Shown here: one piece after another, positions 1 through 6,510 of the stretch
Numbering within the stretch: position 1 is the stretch's first letter
Layout: every line of letters begins with the position of its first letter
DNA from: Rhodospirillaceae bacterium
GTDB taxonomy: Bacteria > Pseudomonadota > Alphaproteobacteria > Rhodospirillales_A > Casp-alpha2
Reading direction: 5' to 3'
Length of the DNA: 7,371 nt
NCBI GenBank assembly: GCA_003488105.1
Contig: DNMS01000248.1
Location: forward strand, 1-7,371
Translations under genes and position numbers: made by a program
The notes under the pieces: model-generated
Databases searched by the model: none
What the model saw: the letters and a program-made list of their open reading frames with translations, nothing else
Told to the model about the DNA's origin: nothing

Positions 1-2
1 TC

Positions 3-401
3 TTCGAAAAATGGACCAAGGCCAAGGCCCATTTCGTGCCGACGGCGACCCGCCATGACGACTTCGCCCAGGTCTCGCCCAGCGACCCCAAGCGCAAGGA
101 AGCCACGGCGGGAATCGAATGCATCAACTGCGGCGTCTGCTATTCGGCCTGCGACACGGTGGCTTGGCTGGGCGACTATCTCGGCCCGGCGGCCCTCAAC
201 CGGGCCTGGACCTTGCACAATGATGTGCGCGACGGCGGCCAGTCGGACCGTATCAAGGCCATCGCCGGGACCGGCGGCTGTCAGGCTTGTCATTCCCATC
301 AAAGCTGTTTCGAGCTCTGTCCCAAGCATTTGAACCCGACGGCCTCGATCGCCGGGCTCAAACGGGCGACGGCCAAGGCGGCGCTGAAGGGGGAGATCTG
401 A
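3..401 (+). CDS. sdhB: Succinate dehydrogenase/fumarate reductase iron-sulfur subunit, C-terminal part (5'-partial)
   Basis: This is the C-terminal part of the electron-transfer subunit that passes electrons between the flavoprotein and membrane quinone. The frame is open to the left edge and reads FEKWTKAKAHF before the first GTG (base 36), so the gene starts outside the window and that GTG is internal. Cys codons at 120, 129, 138 and 150 form CxxCxxCxxxC; those at 288, 306 and 318 form Cx5CxxxCP. By comparison with E. coli SdhB, these ligate the [4Fe-4S] and [3Fe-4S] clusters. The N-terminal [2Fe-2S] domain is not in view. An extra Cys (codon 279) gives CxxC just before the second motif, and the residue after the fourth Cys is Asp instead of the usual Pro. 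The downstream anchor gene starts 3 bases after the stop, with an AAGGGGGAG ribosome site inside the end of this gene. SDH and FRD direction cannot be told apart from this fragment. Confidence 0.93.
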   Translation, partial: FEKWTKAKAHFVPTATRHDDFAQVSPSDPKRKEATAGIECINCGVCYSACDTVAWLGDYLGPAALNRAWTLHNDVRDGGQSDRIKAIAGTGGCQACHSHQSCFELCPKHLNPTASIAGLKRATAKAALKGEI

Positions 402-404
402 TCC

Positions 405-755
405 ATGACTCCCGAACGCGCTGAAACTCTCGAATGGCTGATGCAGCGGGTCTCCGCCATGGTGCTGGCGGTCTGCGTCATCGTCCATCTGGCCGTCATC
501 GTCATCGCTGTGCAGGGCGGGGTCACGTCCAAGGAAATCGTCGCCCGGGTCGGCGGCTCCGTGCCCTGGCTGGTGTTCTATTCCGTGTTCGTGATCGCCG
601 TGGCGCTGCATGCGCCGACGGGGTTGCGCAACATCCTGCGCGAATACACGTCCCTCGGCCGCCGCGCGACCCATTGGATCATGGCCACCGTCTGCGTGTT
701 GATTTTGGTCATGGGCTTCCGCGCCGTCGTGGGCCTTTACGGGTTGGGGGCATGA
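405..755 (+). CDS. sdhD: Succinate dehydrogenase/fumarate reductase membrane anchor, SdhD-like
   Basis: This 116-residue protein anchors the iron-sulfur and flavoprotein subunits in the inner membrane and helps form the quinone site. Three hydrophobic segments are visible at about residues 16-36, 54-72 and 88-110, the normal topology for this family. H28 in the first segment and H69 in the second (VALHAPTGLRNILREY) are candidate heme b ligands. The LHAPTGLRNILREY stretch resembles the IHAWIGMWQVLTDY region of E. coli SdhD, so this first anchor is called SdhD-like and the next SdhC-like, the reverse of the usual C-then-D order. The ATG lies 3 bases after the sdhB stop with a purine-rich ribosome site at about 388-395. 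The family assignment is firm; the C/D label is inferred from motif resemblance. Confidence 0.82.
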   Translation: MTPERAETLEWLMQRVSAMVLAVCVIVHLAVIVIAVQGGVTSKEIVARVGGSVPWLVFYSVFVIAVALHAPTGLRNILREYTSLGRRATHWIMATVCVLILVMGFRAVVGLYGLGA

Positions 756-759
756 CGCC

Positions 760-1098
760 ATGAAAACGCATCGCAACCACGCCAACTACTGGGCCTTCGT
801 GCTGCACCGGATTTCCGGCCTCGCTTTGCTGCTGTTCCTGCCGGCGCATTTCTATGTCCTGGCCCTGGCCGTCGAACAGGCCGCGACTCTCGACATGTTC
901 CTCAGCTGGACCGAGGCCCCCCTGGTCAAGCTTCTGGAAACCGGGCTGGTGATCTTGCTTGCGGCCCATATGACCGGCGGCCTCCGCATCCTCGCCATCG
1001 AATTCCTGGCCTGGCGCAACTGGCAGAAATCCGTGGTCGCCATCACCGGCGGGCTGTCGCTCGCGGCCGGGCTGCTGTTCTTTCTCAATGCGGGATGA
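760..1098 (+). CDS. sdhC: Succinate dehydrogenase/fumarate reductase cytochrome b subunit, SdhC-like
   Basis: This 112-residue protein is the second membrane anchor. The HRISG signature at residues 16-20 is the SdhC hallmark, where the Ser and the nearby Arg contribute to the quinone pocket in characterised enzymes. Three hydrophobic segments lie at about 18-38, 56-82 and 90-110. H70 in LLAAHMTGGLRIL is the likely heme b axial ligand, with H30 a second candidate. The start codon follows the sdhD stop by 4 bases, and a GGGTTGGGGG tract at 741-750 serves as the ribosome site. The 3' end overlaps the first possible start of the permease gene by 11 bases, which supports co-transcription. With two anchors of three helices each, the complex would be the two-anchor, cytochrome b containing type. 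Confidence 0.87.
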   Translation: MKTHRNHANYWAFVLHRISGLALLLFLPAHFYVLALAVEQAATLDMFLSWTEAPLVKLLETGLVILLAAHMTGGLRILAIEFLAWRNWQKSVVAITGGLSLAAGLLFFLNAG

Positions 1099-1837
1099 TC
1101 GGATCACCATGGCTGCATTGTCGCCCGAACTGATCGTGGTCCTCGGGGCGTTTCTCGCGGCCTTCGTCGCGGGATCGTCCGGGTTCGGCGACGCCTTGGT
1201 GTCGGCGGCGTTCTGGCTGCATGTCCTGCCGCCGGTCGAAGCCGCCCCCCTGATCATCCTGACCGGTATCACCCTGCATGTGTTCCTGCTGATCCGCCTG
1301 CGCAGCCGCCTGGATTTTTCGCGGCTGCTGCCGTTCCTGTCCTTGGGCGTGGTCGGCGTGCCGATCGGCACCTGGCTGCTGCAACATCTGCCGGCGGAAC
1401 CCTTCAAGTTCGCCGTCGGCGCCTTGCTGGTTCTGTACGGCGGCGGGCTGCTGATCTTCGCCAATCCGCCCACGATCACCCGGGGTGGGCGCGGGATGGA
1501 TGCGGCGGCGGGCGGCATCGGCGGGGTGCTGGGCGGCATGGCGGGCTTGTCCGGCATCGTGCCCGCGGTGTGGAGCGGCCTGCGCGGCTGGCCCCGCGAT
1601 CAGGCCCGCGGCGTGACCCAGCCCTTCATCCTGATCATGCACAGCCTGTCCCTTTAGGCCATGGCCTATGCCGGCCTGATCACGCCGCAGCTGGCGCACA
1701 ACTACCTTTGGGCCCTGCCGGCCATGGCCCTGGGCGGCCTGATCGGCATCGGCTGCTACACCCGTTTGAACGAAGAACGCTTCCGGTGCATCGTCCTGGC
1801 CATTCTGGCCGGCGCCGGGGTGACGTTGATTGTCTAG
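1088..1837 (+). pseudogene. TauE/SafE-type sulfite/sulfonate exporter family permease, interrupted by an in-frame TAG
   Basis: The reading frame is continuous over about 250 codons except for one TAG at 1655-1657, after residue 189. The downstream part (starting AMAYAGLITPQLAHNY) continues the same hydrophobic protein to a TAG at 1835-1837. The family fold is two similar halves of about four helices; here glycine-rich half-repeat motifs appear at GSSGFGDALVSAAFW (residues 29-43) and GGMAGLSGIVP. The stop removes roughly the last 60 residues, including the final membrane segments, so the short product is probably not functional unless the stop is read through. A CAG-to-TAG change would explain it. 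Start choice is open: ATG 1088 overlaps sdhC, while ATG 1109 (MAALSPELIV) gives a more ordinary N-terminus; neither has a strong ribosome site. TauE/SafE members export sulfite or organosulfur anions; the substrate here cannot be inferred. No frameshift is seen. Confidence 0.78.
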
Positions 1838-1841
1838 GAGG
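1836..1841 (+). promoter_or_regulatory. Ribosome binding site of the fumarase alpha gene
   Basis: A perfect AGGAGG lies 8 bases before the ATG at 1850 and is the strongest Shine-Dalgarno sequence in the operon. It overlaps the permease stop codon (1835-1837), so translation of the alpha subunit is initiated independently and is fixed to this ATG. Confidence 0.85.
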
Positions 1842-1849
1842 CAACTAAC

Positions 1850-2725
1850 ATGAAACTCGATCTCGCCGCCGTCGAGGAAACGGCCAAACACCTCTATATC
1901 CAGGCGCTGAAAATTCTGCCGCCGGACATCAAGGACGGCTTCAAGCGCCTGGACGCGACGGAGACGGACCCGACGGCCAAGTCGATCCTGGCGACCATGA
2001 TCAAGAACATCGACGTGGCCGAGGACACGACCAACCTTTTGTGCCAGGACACCGGCATCCCGATCTACAACATCCTGATCGGCCGCGGGGTCGAGGTCGA
2101 CGGCCATGCCTTGAAGGAGGCCATTCGAAAAGGCTGTGAGCGGGCGACGGTGGAACATCCCCTGCGGTCTTCCGTCGTTCACCCGATCACCCGGGTCAAC
2201 GAACAGACCTCCTGCGGCATCAAGGTGCCGGTCATCACCATCGACTTTTCCGACCGGGACGACTTCTTCGAGATGGAGATGATCCCCAAGGGATCGGGCT
2301 CGGAAAACGGCAGTTTCCTGAAAATGTGCATCCCGGCCGAGGGCGTGGCCGGCATCAAGACCTTCGTCGTCGACAAGGTGATGGAAGTGGGCGGGCGCGT
2401 CTGTCCGCCGACCATCGTCGGCGTCGGCGTCGGCGGCACGTCGGATCTGTGCACCAAGCTGGCCAAGAAAGCCGGGGCCCGGCCCCTGGGTTCGGTCTGC
2501 GAGGACCCGGAGGGGGCCAAGTTGGAGAAGGAACTGAGCGCCGCCGTCAACATGTTGGGCATCGGCCCGCAGGGCCTGGGCGGTGACAGCACCGCCTTCG
2601 CCGTCCATGTCGAGACCGCCGCCACCCACATCACCATGAACCCGGTCGCCGTCAACATCATGTGCCATTCGGCGCGCCGCGCCCGGGCGACCTTCACGCC
2701 CAAGGGCGTCGAGATCGGGTTTTGA
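1850..2725 (+). CDS. Class I fumarate hydratase, alpha subunit (Fe-S hydro-lyase)
   Basis: With the beta subunit, this 291-residue protein forms an oxygen-sensitive [4Fe-4S] hydro-lyase interconverting fumarate and (S)-malate in the cytoplasm. C65 (in CQDTGIP), C185 (in CPPTIVGVGVGG) and C272 (in MCHSARR) match in spacing the three cluster ligands of structurally characterised class I fumarases. D67 and H260 match catalytic positions in those enzymes. The N-terminal helical region, the GSGSENGSFLKM loop (148-159) and the LGIGPQGLGGDS motif (236-247) are all present, and the length is normal for a stand-alone alpha chain. The start is set by the perfect AGGAGG at 1836-1841. The gene sits between the SDH anchors and the SDH flavoprotein, which favours fumarate as substrate. 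L(+)-tartrate dehydratase (TtdA) and mesaconate hydratases are close relatives that sequence alone does not fully exclude. Confidence 0.9.
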   Translation: MKLDLAAVEETAKHLYIQALKILPPDIKDGFKRLDATETDPTAKSILATMIKNIDVAEDTTNLLCQDTGIPIYNILIGRGVEVDGHALKEAIRKGCERATVEHPLRSSVVHPITRVNEQTSCGIKVPVITIDFSDRDDFFEMEMIPKGSGSENGSFLKMCIPAEGVAGIKTFVVDKVMEVGGRVCPPTIVGVGVGGTSDLCTKLAKKAGARPLGSVCEDPEGAKLEKELSAAVNMLGIGPQGLGGDSTAFAVHVETAATHITMNPVAVNIMCHSARRARATFTPKGVEIGF

Positions 2726-2731
2726 TATTTC

Positions 2732-2795
2732 CTCACAGCCTCACCGCCTCAGTGGTTCAAAAAAAAGGTCACCACAGAGACAGTGAGACGATGAG
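2732..2795 (+). repeat. Imperfect inverted repeat/hairpin between the two fumarase genes
   Basis: The left arm (2732-2758) and right arm (2769-2795) are 27 bases each and match as inverted repeats at 19 of 27 positions, around a 10-base A-rich loop (AAAAAAAAGG). The right arm also shows a degenerate 8-base periodicity (CAGTGAGA, CGATGAGA). Together with the short A/G-rich run to 2812 it makes an 87-base gap between genes that are otherwise nearly contiguous. It resembles short dispersed palindromic repeats known in many GC-rich genomes, with an ACCACAGAGAC-like core. It is not a classic terminator, because no T-run follows. It could also be an RNA processing or stabilising hairpin. Confidence 0.6.
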
Positions 2796-2800
2796 AAGAA

Positions 2801-2804
2801 AGGA
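2801..2804 (+). promoter_or_regulatory. Ribosome binding site of the fumarase beta gene
   Basis: AGGA inside an A/G-rich run (AAAGGAAGAGAGAA) lies 8 bases before the ATG at 2813. It is just downstream of the inverted repeat and outside its stem, so it stays accessible if the hairpin forms. Confidence 0.7.
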
Positions 2805-2812
2805 AGAGAGAA

Positions 2813-3424
2813 ATGGCTGAACATGTCATTCACATGCCCTGCACCGAGGAACAGATCCGCGAATTGAAAGCGGGTGATACGGTGATCCTGGAAGACTGGC
2901 TGTACGGCATCCGCGACGCGACGCAGATCCATATGTTCGACAAGGGCCGCAAGACCAAGTTCGACCTGAACGGCCATGCGGTGATCCACACGGCGCCCAA
3001 CGTGAAGAAGGTGCCGAAGTCGAACTTCTGCCCGGCGGGTTATGAGAGCGTGTGCATCGGCACAACGACCTCGCAGCGCATGGAACGCTTCACCCGGCCG
3101 CTGATGCAGGAATACGGCGTGCGCATGGTCATCGGCAAAGGCGGCCTGGGCGAGGACAGCCGCGCCGCGTTCAAGAAATTCGGCGGCATTTATCTTGCCA
3201 TCATCGGCGGCACGGCGGCGCTGGAAACCACCTGGATCGAGCAGATCACCGACGTCGATCTGGAAGACCTCAATCCCGAATGCCTGTGGGAATTCAAGAT
3301 CAAGGGCTTCGGCCCGCTGCTGGTCGCCATGGATGCCCATGGCGGCTCGCTCTATGACGGGGTCAAGAAAACCGCCGAGGATCGCCGTGCCGAAGCCCTG
3401 GCCAGCATGGGAGTTTCCTCGTGA
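2813..3424 (+). CDS. Class I fumarate hydratase, beta subunit
   Basis: This 203-residue protein is the C-terminal (beta) half of the Fe-S hydro-lyase; it supplies substrate-binding residues to the cluster held by the alpha subunit. T85, R89 (in GTTTSQRM, 83-90) and K109 (in GKGG, 108-111) match, with identical spacing, the Thr, Arg and Lys that contact substrate in characterised class I fumarases. R34 (YGIRDAT) is a further likely carboxylate ligand. The IGGTAAL (131-137) and FGPLLVAMDAHGGSL stretches are also family signatures. Two usually conserved positions differ: the His of RDxAH is Gln here (RDATQ), and the Pro of GPTTS is Thr. This may mark a subfamily. The last base of the stop is shared with the flavoprotein start (GTGA), indicating translational coupling. 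Tartrate dehydratase beta is the main alternative. Confidence 0.88.
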   Translation: MAEHVIHMPCTEEQIRELKAGDTVILEDWLYGIRDATQIHMFDKGRKTKFDLNGHAVIHTAPNVKKVPKSNFCPAGYESVCIGTTTSQRMERFTRPLMQEYGVRMVIGKGGLGEDSRAAFKKFGGIYLAIIGGTAALETTWIEQITDVDLEDLNPECLWEFKIKGFGPLLVAMDAHGGSLYDGVKKTAEDRRAEALASMGVSS

Positions 3425-5172
3425 CGCCCGACATCGACACACAGCAGACCGACGTTCTGATCCTGGGCTCCGGCGGGGCCGGGCTGTTCGCGGCCCTGCA
3501 TGCCAAGGACCTGGCGCCGCAGTTGAAGGTGACCGTGGCGGTCAAGGGCTTGCTCGGCAAGACCGGCTGCACCCGCATGGTTCAGGGCGGCTACAACGTG
3601 GCCCTGGCCCCCGGTGATTCCGCCGAACGCCATTTCATGGACACGGTCGAGGGCGGCAAGTGGCTCAACAACCAGGACCTCGCCTGGACCCTGGTGACCC
3701 AGGCCCAGGTCCGCATCCGCGAGTTGGAAAACGAGCTCGGCTGCTATTTCGACCGCAACCCGGACGGCAGCATCCACCAGAAGGCCTTCGCCGGGCAGAC
3801 CTTCGACCGCACGGTCCATAAGGGTGACCTGACCGGGATTGAGATCATCAACCGCCTGATGGAACAGACCTGGGCCCGCGACGTCGACAAGCTGGAGGAT
3901 CACCGCGCCATCGAGCTCATCAAGTCGGCGGACGGATCGCGCATTTCCGGCGTGCTGTTCATCGACATGCGCACGGGCCAGTTCCGCTTCGTGCAGGCCA
4001 AGGCCGTGCTGCTGGCCACCGGCGGCGGGCCGACCATGTACAAGTATCACACGCCGTCCGGCGACAAATCCTGCGACGGCATGGCCATGGCCCTGCGCGC
4101 GGGCCTCGGCATGCGCGACATGGAAATGGTGCAGTTCCACCCGACCGGCCTGATCGCCGGGTCGGACACGCGCATGACCGGCACGATCATCGAGGAAGGC
4201 CTGCGCGGCTTCGGCGGCTACCTTCTAGGCGGCGACGAACAGCGCTTCATGCACAAATATGATGAGCGCAACGAGCGCGCGACCCGCGACATCGTGTCCC
4301 GCGCCATGTTCACGGAAATGCGCGCCGGCAACGTTGCCGCCAACGGCGGGCTCTACATCACCATGAAGCACCTCGACACGGCCCAGGTGCGCAAGAACTT
4401 CAAGGGCATGGTGGAACGCTGCGCCGACTGCGGCTTCGATCTTGCCGCCGGGCTGGTCGAGGTCGTGCCTACGGCCCACTACATGATGGGCGGGGCCGAG
4501 TTCGAGGCCGATTGCTCGACCGCCATCCCCGGCCTGTTCGCCGCCGGTGAGGATACGGGCGGCGTGCATGGCGCCAACCGCCTGGGCGGCAACGGGGTCG
4601 CCAATTCCACCGTGTTCGGCGGCATCGCCGGTGACACCATCGCCCAGTGGACGCCGGACCATGGCCGGCTTGCCGAACCGGATCCGGCGGCCCTGGAAGA
4701 CGCCGTGATGCGCGCCGGGCGGCCGCTGACCCAGCCCGCCGACAATTCGGCCGGCGGCATCGACGGCATCCGCAAGCGGCTCTACGACCTGATGTGGGAA
4801 GACGCCGGCATCATCCGCGATCTGGACAGCCTGAAGCGGGCCGAACAGGGGCTCGACGTACTTGAACGCGACCTGGACGCCACCGGCATCACCGGCACGG
4901 ACCTTGCCTATAACCTGACCTGGCACGATTGGCTGAACCTGAAGAACCTGATCCTGGTGTCCAAGGCGATCACGGCGGCGGCCACGGCGCGCGACGACTC
5001 GCGCGGCGCGCATTACCGCGCCGACTATCCGGACGTGCGTGATGTGGAAAATTCCCGCTTCACCCGCGTGACGCTCGACGGTCACGGCCAGATCAACATG
5101 ACGACCGAGCCGGTCAAGTTCACCCGCGTGAAACCGGGGGAGACATTGCTGGACGAAACGGCGGCGGAATAG
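3421..5172 (+). CDS. sdhA: Succinate dehydrogenase/fumarate reductase flavoprotein subunit
   Basis: This 583-residue catalytic subunit interconverts succinate and fumarate at FAD on the cytoplasmic side of the membrane complex. The N-terminal dinucleotide-binding motif is GSGGAG (16-21). Further landmarks are MVQFHPTG (236-243), EGLRGFGG (259-266), R289 in RATRD as probable proton-shuttle Arg, HYMMGG (353-358), and GANRLGGNGVANS (384-396). The length is normal for SdhA. The position aligning with the covalent FAD His of E. coli SdhA/FrdA is C50 (GCTRMVQGG), so FAD may be bound non-covalently or differently. Translation starts at GTG 3421, overlapping the fumarase beta stop, with GGGAG at 3409-3413 as ribosome site. 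The subunit is four genes away from sdhB, an unusual split. Direction (SQR or QFR) is not decidable from sequence. The stop codon is 2 bases from that of the convergent tcmP, with no terminator between. Confidence 0.92.
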   Translation: MTPDIDTQQTDVLILGSGGAGLFAALHAKDLAPQLKVTVAVKGLLGKTGCTRMVQGGYNVALAPGDSAERHFMDTVEGGKWLNNQDLAWTLVTQAQVRIRELENELGCYFDRNPDGSIHQKAFAGQTFDRTVHKGDLTGIEIINRLMEQTWARDVDKLEDHRAIELIKSADGSRISGVLFIDMRTGQFRFVQAKAVLLATGGGPTMYKYHTPSGDKSCDGMAMALRAGLGMRDMEMVQFHPTGLIAGSDTRMTGTIIEEGLRGFGGYLLGGDEQRFMHKYDERNERATRDIVSRAMFTEMRAGNVAANGGLYITMKHLDTAQVRKNFKGMVERCADCGFDLAAGLVEVVPTAHYMMGGAEFEADCSTAIPGLFAAGEDTGGVHGANRLGGNGVANSTVFGGIAGDTIAQWTPDHGRLAEPDPAALEDAVMRAGRPLTQPADNSAGGIDGIRKRLYDLMWEDAGIIRDLDSLKRAEQGLDVLERDLDATGITGTDLAYNLTWHDWLNLKNLILVSKAITAAATARDDSRGAHYRADYPDVRDVENSRFTRVTLDGHGQINMTTEPVKFTRVKPGETLLDETAAE

Positions 5173-5174
5173 CG

Positions 5175-6431
5175 TCAGTCGAAAATCAATCGTGTCTGTT
5201 TGCTCGGCATGATGATGTCATCGCCTGATATCTGCGTAACCTCTCTCCGTGTTCCTCCAGTTGTAGTCTTGATTTCGATGTCCTTAAGGCTCTTGAGCAT
5301 CATGATTGCTTCTTGAAACTCGACACTACTGCCGGGGGCATCGTTTGCGTTCTCTTCGATAATTGAACTGAATTTTATTCCATCAGGGTGGTCGTGAATG
5401 AAGGTTCCCAAGTCTTCGACCAATGCGGAGATGGTCATGGCTTGCGCCGTCTCATCGAACGCGAATTCTCGACGCCCTGTAATCTCAAAATCCTTGTCGG
5501 GATCGTAGCCAAGCATTCGGAATCCAGCGCCTCCATAGTGGACAAAGTGATTGTGGAAATTCCAATGAACTTTGACCATCTCGTCATGCGCCCTGGCTCG
5601 CATCGATAAATGGACAAACCAGTATGCGCGATTGCTCTCTCGAGACCGTATGAAGAATGGGGTAAAAAATTTTGCAGCGCTTCCAAGATGAAGATGGCGA
5701 GAGAGTTCTGCCTGTATGAAGAAGCGCCATACAGGTTGGGTCCGAATTGCTTCAATACTGTCGGGGTCAAACTGGTTAAAGCCCATTCTGTCCAACATCG
5801 AACGGTAAGCTTCAGATGGGTTTAAAAAATCCAAAAGACGCTCAGCTGCAAAAGTAAGAAGGACTTCTGCATTTTTAAGAGTGCTGAAGATTTTTGCTAA
5901 TACTGCGAGAGGGACGTCCTTGTAGCCGTATTGATCTAGAAGGAATATTGAACGGCCTGATTTAGACTTTTCCTTGATAAGGTTGATGATTTTTTCGTGG
6001 TTATCTTCAAAATTTCCCTGGATGCAAAAAATATCCTCACCAAGCCTTGATCCGTATCCTTTCTCATGGAGGAGCTTTTTTAAGAACCCGATGTTTTCCC
6101 GTTTCTCTTCAATAAAAAAGAACCGAGCGTCGATGTGAAATTCGTTTTTTCTCGTCAGATTGATTTTTGCAGCCACGGCTTCTAACGTTTGGAGGAAAAT
6201 TAACGGCGACCCCATCCAAAGTTCGTTGGTATCTGCCCGTGTATAAATCCCACCCCCTGAAAAACCATCAACTATATCTATCCGAAGAGCAGGCATCCTC
6301 GGGTCGGCAGCGAGTATTTCCACATATCTAAAAAGATACCTTTCTAGAACGCGGTGTTTTGCGAGGCTGTGAATGTGAATCGTTGGTGGTGGCTCACCGT
6401 TCGCCCAATAGTATCCAGTCTCTTCAGCCAT
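5175..6431 (-). CDS. tcmP: Three-Cys-motif partner protein TcmP
   Basis: TcmP family proteins are uncharacterised and occur sporadically next to three-Cys-motif DUF5131 proteins, as here. The 418-residue product has a methyltransferase-like core: KHRVLERYLFRYVEIL (25-40), a glycine-rich nucleotide-type loop DIVDGFSGGGIY (52-63), an acidic strand end FFFIEEK (104-110), GNFED (139-143), and LLDQYGYKDVP (164-174), where relatives have DPFGW-like residues. The YWFVHLSMRA segment and HYGGAGF (298-304) complete the core. Residues about 336-418 look like a winged helix (three predicted helices, then a Gly/Thr wing), suggesting nucleic-acid contact; this is inference. There is no signal peptide or membrane segment. 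The gene is strikingly AT-rich: 20 of 60 bases are G/C at 5821-5880 against 43 of 60 at 4621-4680 in sdhA, which indicates transfer. A 79-base AT-rich gap (6432-6510) separates it from the upstream partner. The ribosome site is weak (GAGA). Confidence 0.85.
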   Translation of the reverse strand: MAEETGYYWANGEPPPTIHIHSLAKHRVLERYLFRYVEILAADPRMPALRIDIVDGFSGGGIYTRADTNELWMGSPLIFLQTLEAVAAKINLTRKNEFHIDARFFFIEEKRENIGFLKKLLHEKGYGSRLGEDIFCIQGNFEDNHEKIINLIKEKSKSGRSIFLLDQYGYKDVPLAVLAKIFSTLKNAEVLLTFAAERLLDFLNPSEAYRSMLDRMGFNQFDPDSIEAIRTQPVWRFFIQAELSRHLHLGSAAKFFTPFFIRSRESNRAYWFVHLSMRARAHDEMVKVHWNFHNHFVHYGGAGFRMLGYDPDKDFEITGRREFAFDETAQAMTISALVEDLGTFIHDHPDGIKFSSIIEENANDAPGSSVEFQEAIMMLKSLKDIEIKTTTGGTRREVTQISGDDIIMPSKQTRLIFD

Positions 6432-6510
6432 TTATTTCTCGCAATGGATTCAAAAACTTAAAATCTGCACACCTAATAGTAGCTTCGGTGGATAAATTTT
6501 TTTGCGTTGA

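Noticed and set aside
36..38. GTG as a start codon for a short ferredoxin-like protein
   Set aside because: The frame is open further left and encodes typical SdhB sequence before the GTG, so this is an internal Val codon of a gene cut by the window edge.
1661..1837. Separate small gene restarting at the ATG after the amber codon
   Set aside because: No ribosome site precedes it, and its sequence is simply the expected C-terminal end of the permease in the same frame.
1085..2668. Long antisense reading frame of 527 codons
   Set aside because: It is opposite the permease and fumarase alpha genes, whose family motifs are clear. Its composition (Asp, Gly, His, Arg and Gln rich, no domain pattern) is the usual mirror of GC-rich codon use.
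2722..2750. TTGATA as a -35 for an internal promoter before fumarase beta
   Set aside because: No -10-like hexamer lies at 16-18 bases downstream; that interval is the left arm of the inverted repeat.
1850..3424. L(+)-tartrate dehydratase instead of fumarase
   Set aside because: The folds are shared, but the position inside an SDH operon and the match of all main fumarase catalytic residues favour fumarate hydratase; tartrate activity is kept only as an alternative.
4225..5085. Antisense frame of 286 codons under sdhA
   Set aside because: It lies wholly inside sdhA, has no recognisable family motif and no ribosome site, and is explained by GC3 codon bias on the real strand.
6488..6498. DnaA-box-like TTATCCACC on the minus strand in the DUF5131-tcmP gap
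   Set aside because: It is a single copy, one base off consensus, in an AT-rich gap with no second box or origin features; chance is the simpler explanation.
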